A stretch of DNA of 23,660 nucleotides from RGIG8244 sp045592785 (GTDB lineage Bacteria > Verrucomicrobiota > Lentisphaeria > Victivallales > UBA1829), in assembly GCA_045592785.1 (NCBI GenBank), contig JAZNVL010000018.1, positions 1 through 23,660 of the forward strand. The letters are read 5' to 3'. Below the pieces are notes generated by a model. It was not told where the DNA came from and searched no databases. It was given only the letters and a program-made list of their open reading frames with translations. Within the stretch, counting starts at the first letter, position 1. Each line of letters starts with the position of its first letter. Shown in pieces: positions 23,455 through 23,660 of the stretch. The translations under genes and the position numbers were made by a program.

Positions 23455-23483
23455 AATATACAGCCTGAACGTAAAAAAGTCAA
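23455..23483 (-). promoter_or_regulatory. Promoter of the DUF89-nucleotidase operon
   Basis: On the minus strand TTGACT (23483-23478), 17 nt, then TATATT (23460-23455), about 32 nt before the DUF89 ATG and directly after the 5S rRNA terminator. Confidence 0.75.
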
Positions 23484-23494
23484 GTGATGAGAGC

Positions 23495-23530
23495 AAAAAA
23501 AAGCGTCTGACCCATGATGAGATCAGACGC
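23495..23530 (-). terminator. Intrinsic terminator of the rRNA operon
   Basis: On the minus strand GCGTCTGA and TCAGACGC form a perfect 8-bp stem with a 12-nt loop, followed by eight T, starting 13 nt after the 3' end of the 5S gene. Confidence 0.92.
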
Positions 23531-23542
23531 GTAAAAAAAAAT

Positions 23543-23654
23543 CCGGCATCGAACTACTCTCCCGCACTCTTGAATGCAGTACCATCGTCGCAGGGCCCCT
23601 TATCGATCGTGTTCGGGATGGGAACGTGAGTAACAAGCCCGCCATAGACACCGG
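23543..23654 (-). rRNA. rrf: 5S ribosomal RNA
   Basis: Read on the minus strand, about 112 nt open with CCGGTGTCTATGGCGGGC. They contain the universal CGTTCCCATCCCGAACACG segment and the later CGATGGTACTGCAT and GGGAGAGTAG blocks, and end GATGCCGG. The two ends pair as helix I (CCGGUGUC with GAUGCCGG, including two G-U pairs). The 23S gene is expected just beyond the right edge on the same strand. The exact 5' and 3' ends may be off by 1-3 nt. Confidence 0.95.
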
Positions 23655-23660
23655 AAAAAA

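Overview
The window reads as a chromosomal segment of a Lentisphaerota-like (Victivallales-type) bacterium of the PVC group. The best clue is the partial gene at the left edge, a pseudopilin-type protein whose N-terminus (KFTLIELLVVIAIIAIL, then MLLPAL) is of the kind heavily expanded in Lentisphaerota and Verrucomicrobiota. This placement is inferred from protein style, not from a marker-gene comparison. Start sites carry clear AGGAG-type ribosome binding sites. Most promoters I can read share an unusual -10 hexamer, TATATT.

Left part (1-2174): a minus-strand pseudopilin-like gene has a consensus promoter and two tandem 19-bp direct repeats at its start site. It is divergent from a secreted leucine-rich-repeat (BspA-type) protein. 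Behind that gene lies a scar: a 115-bp direct repeat of the LRR gene's 3' end flanks the C-terminal remnant of a COG2865/AlbA_2-type ATP-binding transcription regulator.

proS-proC cluster (2175-7858, plus strand): prolyl-tRNA synthetase, a 765-residue XRE-HTH + cupin + acyl-CoA synthetase fusion, pyrroline-5-carboxylate reductase and an AraC-type regulator are packed with gaps of 15 and 27 nt and a final 4-nt overlap. This is the most unusual gene set in the window. A second run (7954-10555) holds NADP-dependent isocitrate dehydrogenase, a GNAT acetyltransferase and a DUF2156 protein.

Minus-strand block (10557-15233): dinG helicase, then from its own promoter a secreted alkaline phosphatase overlapping a YibE/F-type membrane protein by one base.

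Right part (15462-21109, plus strand): two tandem paralogous sugar phosphate isomerase/epimerase-like TIM barrels preceded by a direct repeat; a hairpin; a short phosphate-binding-like periplasmic protein with a membrane-anchored DRGH nuclease; an orphan protein with two membrane segments closed by a strong terminator; and a small cupin with a pyridoxamine kinase. On the minus strand (21110-23423) a DUF89 metal-dependent phosphatase and a secreted 5'-nucleotidase form an operon. It lies downstream of a complete 5S rRNA gene with its own terminator at the right edge, probably the end of an rRNA operon that continues outside the window.

No CRISPR array, tRNA, intact transposase or prophage was seen.
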